Positions 62,236-64,000 of a DNA stretch of 64,000 bases are shown here, one piece after another. A model generated the notes under the pieces. It worked only from the letters and a program-made list of their open reading frames with translations. It was not told where the DNA came from and did not search any database. Location of the stretch: positions 9,797,001 through 9,861,000 of the forward strand of contig NZ_CP030050.1 in assembly GCF_015291705.1 (NCBI RefSeq). Reading direction: 5' to 3'. Within the stretch, counting starts at the first letter, position 1; every line of letters starts with the position of its first letter. Origin of the DNA: Bradyrhizobium arachidis (GTDB lineage Bacteria; Pseudomonadota; Alphaproteobacteria; Rhizobiales; Xanthobacteraceae). Both the position numbers and the translations under genes were made by a program.

Positions 62236-63000
62236 ATGCCGAAGATCGATCGGGACGGCGTCGGGATCTATTACGAGGTTCACGGCAACGGCCCGCCGCT
62301 GCTGCTGACTCACGGCTACTCCTCGACCTCGGCGATGTGGTATGGGCAAGTCGATGCGCTCGCGAAAAACCACAAGCTGATCCTGTGGGACATGCGCGGC
62401 CACGGCCAATCCGATTATCCCGATGACCCCAACGCCTATAGCGAAGCGCTGACCGTCGGCGACATCGCGGCGATCCTCGATGCCGTCGGCACAGAGCGCG
62501 CCATCATCGGCGGCCTCTCGCTCGGCGGCCACATGTCGCTCGCGTTCTATCGCGCTCATCCGCAGCGCGCGCGGGCGCTGCTGATCATCGACACCGGCCC
62601 CGGCTTTAGGAAGGACGACGCGCGCGAGGCCTGGAATGCGCGGGCGCTCGCTACCGCGGACAAGCTCGATCAGGAAGGGCTCGCGATGCTAAAATCGGCG
62701 ACGCGCGAGCGCGCTACCGCGAGCCATCGCGATGCCAAGGGCCTGGCGCTTGCGGCGCGGGGCATGCTGACCCAGCGCGATGCGCGCGTGATCGAGCTGT
62801 TGCCCGACATCAAGGTACCCTCGCTGATCGTGGTCGGCGCCGACGACACGCCGTTCCTGGCGGCGTCGGACTACATGGCGGCAAAAATCCCTGGCGCACA
62901 AAAGGTCGTGATCCCCGCGGCCGGACACGCCGTCAACATCGATCAGCCCAAGGCTTTTGTTGACGCGGTGATGCCTTTCCTGAAGAACTTGCCGGCATAG
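62236..63000 (+). CDS. Alpha/beta hydrolase
   Basis: 254 aa. The oxyanion motif LLLTHGYSS, WDMRGHGQS, the nucleophile serine in GGLSLGGHMS, the acid in VVGADDTPF and the histidine in PAAGHAVNID are in the usual order. It belongs to the esterase/3-oxoadipate enol-lactonase-like group. ATG 62236 (MPKIDRDGVG) has a GAGGCGGAAG site; ATG 62209 is in frame upstream. Confidence 0.9.
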   Translation: MPKIDRDGVGIYYEVHGNGPPLLLTHGYSSTSAMWYGQVDALAKNHKLILWDMRGHGQSDYPDDPNAYSEALTVGDIAAILDAVGTERAIIGGLSLGGHMSLAFYRAHPQRARALLIIDTGPGFRKDDAREAWNARALATADKLDQEGLAMLKSATRERATASHRDAKGLALAARGMLTQRDARVIELLPDIKVPSLIVVGADDTPFLAASDYMAAKIPGAQKVVIPAAGHAVNIDQPKAFVDAVMPFLKNLPA

Positions 63001-63024
63001 GACGATCGGACAGGAACACAAGCG

Positions 63025-63354
63025 ATGAAGCGAGCGATGTTGGCAGCCAGCGCGATGTTGCTCTCGATGTCGGCGCAAGCTGAGCCGTTCGGCGGCGTGC
63101 GCCAGCCTTTCGTCACGACCTTGTCGAACAACATCCCGCTCGCCTTCGGCATGGACGCCGGGCAGACCGCGCGCGCCCTCGGGCAACCGCTGCAATATGT
63201 GCGCGGACGTCCCGGCAACGAGATCTACCTCGCGCTTCGCAACCTCGGCGGCAGCGGCCTGATCCCCTACCGCCACCGCCTGTTCCTGCAATTCCGTCAT
63301 GGACGGCTGGCAGGATGGAAGGAGGATTACGGCGAGAACTGGATGTGGGAGTGA
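63025..63354 (+). CDS. Small secreted protein, unknown
   Basis: 109 aa with a signal peptide (MKRAMLAASAMLLSMSAQA, then EPFGGV). The mature part LAFGMDAGQTARALGQPLQYV ... NEIYLALRNLG ... LFLQFRHGRLAGWKEDYG has the shape of a SmpA/OmlA (BamE-like) fold, which helps stabilise outer-membrane proteins. That is a pattern guess. It follows the hydrolase gene by 24 nt and may be co-transcribed. Confidence 0.75.
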   Translation: MKRAMLAASAMLLSMSAQAEPFGGVRQPFVTTLSNNIPLAFGMDAGQTARALGQPLQYVRGRPGNEIYLALRNLGGSGLIPYRHRLFLQFRHGRLAGWKEDYGENWMWE

Positions 63355-63360
63355 GGTGTC

Positions 63361-63475
63361 TCCCCTCATCCTGAGGAACTTGCGTAGCAAGCGTCTCGAA
63401 GGATGAAGGCCCCGCTGCTGCATCTCGGCCATTCAACCTTAGAGACGTGCTGACGCGCTCCTCAGGATGAGGGGA
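63361..63475. repeat. Palindromic intergenic repeat, family D copy 3
   Basis: Outer arms CCCCTCATCCTGAGGA and TCCTCAGGATGAGGGG pair perfectly, with AGCGTCTCGAAGG and a GAGACGTGCTG partner inside. It lies before the dienelactone hydrolase gene. Confidence 0.75.
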
Positions 63476-63513
63476 GAGAGCACAGTTCGTAACAACCAAG
63501 AAGGACAACCCGC

Positions 63514-64000
63514 GTGGGACAGGACATCAAACTGACGGCTTCCGACAATTTCCTGCTTGGTGCCTATCGCGCTGATCCCGCAGGCAGGGCGAAGGGCGCG
63601 GTGGTGGTGATCCAGGAGATCTTCGGCGTCAACCACCACATCCGCTCGGTCTGCGACCGGCTCGCCAAGGAGGGTTACGTCGCGATCGCGCCGTCGATCT
63701 TCGACCGGACTTCGCCGGGCTTCCAGTCCGGCTATACGCCCGACGAGATCGCCGAAGCGCGCAAGTTCGTCGCAAATCCCGATTGGGAGGCAATGCTGCG
63801 CGACACGCAGGCCGCGATCGACGCGGTGAAAAGCGTCGGCCCGGTCGGCATCATCGGCTTTTGTCTGGGCGGCAGCATCGCCTTTGTCGCGGCAACGCGA
63901 TTGTCCGGCCTCAAGGCCGCCATCGGCTATTACGGCGGCGTCGTCGTGCGCTTTGCCGACGAGAAGCCGAAGGTGCCGACGCAGCTGCATTTCGGCGAGA
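63514..64000 (+). CDS. Dienelactone hydrolase family protein, 3' end outside the window
   Basis: The frame is open from GTG 63514 (AAGGA 8 nt upstream) to the window end, 162 codons. The visible part holds VVVIQEIFGVNHHIRSVCDRLA with the family glutamate, and the nucleophile cysteine in GIIGFCLGGSIAFVAATR. The C-terminal Asp and His lie beyond the window. Members open dienelactones in chloroaromatic breakdown or act on other lactones and esters; the substrate is not known. Confidence 0.9.
   Translation, partial: MGQDIKLTASDNFLLGAYRADPAGRAKGAVVVIQEIFGVNHHIRSVCDRLAKEGYVAIAPSIFDRTSPGFQSGYTPDEIAEARKFVANPDWEAMLRDTQAAIDAVKSVGPVGIIGFCLGGSIAFVAATRLSGLKAAIGYYGGVVVRFADEKPKVPTQLHFGE

Overview
The window reads as a chromosomal segment of a GC-rich alphaproteobacterium, most probably Bradyrhizobium or a close relative in the Nitrobacteraceae. 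The evidence is the RegS/RegR redox pair with TTG starts, an intracellular PHB depolymerase, DUF3551 proteins, Bug-type and Liv-type transport genes, strong GC3 bias that opens long antisense ORFs, and many palindromic intergenic repeats of the kind common in that genus. Genus assignment is inference from memory, not from a search.

Layout. 1-9.6 kb: end of a class A penicillin-binding protein, a hypothetical protein, a YgjP-like metallopeptidase, phaZ, an ABC-2 exporter (permease and ATPase) and the regS-regR redox two-component system. 9.8-20.2 kb: MmcB-like nuclease, two GH13 enzymes (trehalose-synthase-like and alpha-glucosidase), an MBL hydrolase, an HxlR regulator facing a small ferredoxin-like-fold protein, a PHB-depolymerase-type esterase, a DHA2 exporter and soluble transhydrogenase. 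20.4-27.5 kb: luciferase-like monooxygenase, cytochrome P450, SDR, an HWE histidine kinase and a PAS-GGDEF-EAL protein. 27.7-37.9 kb: a coherent uptake block with a sigma-54 activator, an upstream palindrome and -24/-12 promoter, an MFS carboxylate-type permease, a fused CoA-transferase and a complete branched-chain-amino-acid-type ABC transporter. 38.1-42.2 kb: two adjacent cyclic-di-GMP genes, followed by tRNA-Arg(CCG).

42.4-48.6 kb is an accessory stretch of small secreted or membrane proteins. It contains five FNR/FixK-type boxes (TTGAT-N4-NNCAA form). Each lies 58-66 nt upstream of a start codon: a 22-residue membrane peptide, an LTxxQ (Spy/CpxP-like) protein and three members of one unnamed secreted-protein family. 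This is the most interesting part of the window: it looks like a low-oxygen-controlled envelope protein set.

48.8-64 kb: DNA glycosylase, metallophosphoesterase, cNMP-binding protein and GNAT. Next comes an operon of a membrane protein, a winged-helix regulator, a second-type cis-prenyltransferase and a B12-binding radical SAM protein, which carries a palindromic operator at its promoter and again over the prenyltransferase start codon. The end holds an HtrA-like protease, DUF899, an ArsR-SRPBCC pair with a palindromic operator over the start codon, two DUF3551 proteins, a Bug receptor, a VOC protein, an HD-GYP protein with a degenerate receiver, an alpha/beta hydrolase, a small secreted protein and the start of a dienelactone hydrolase gene.
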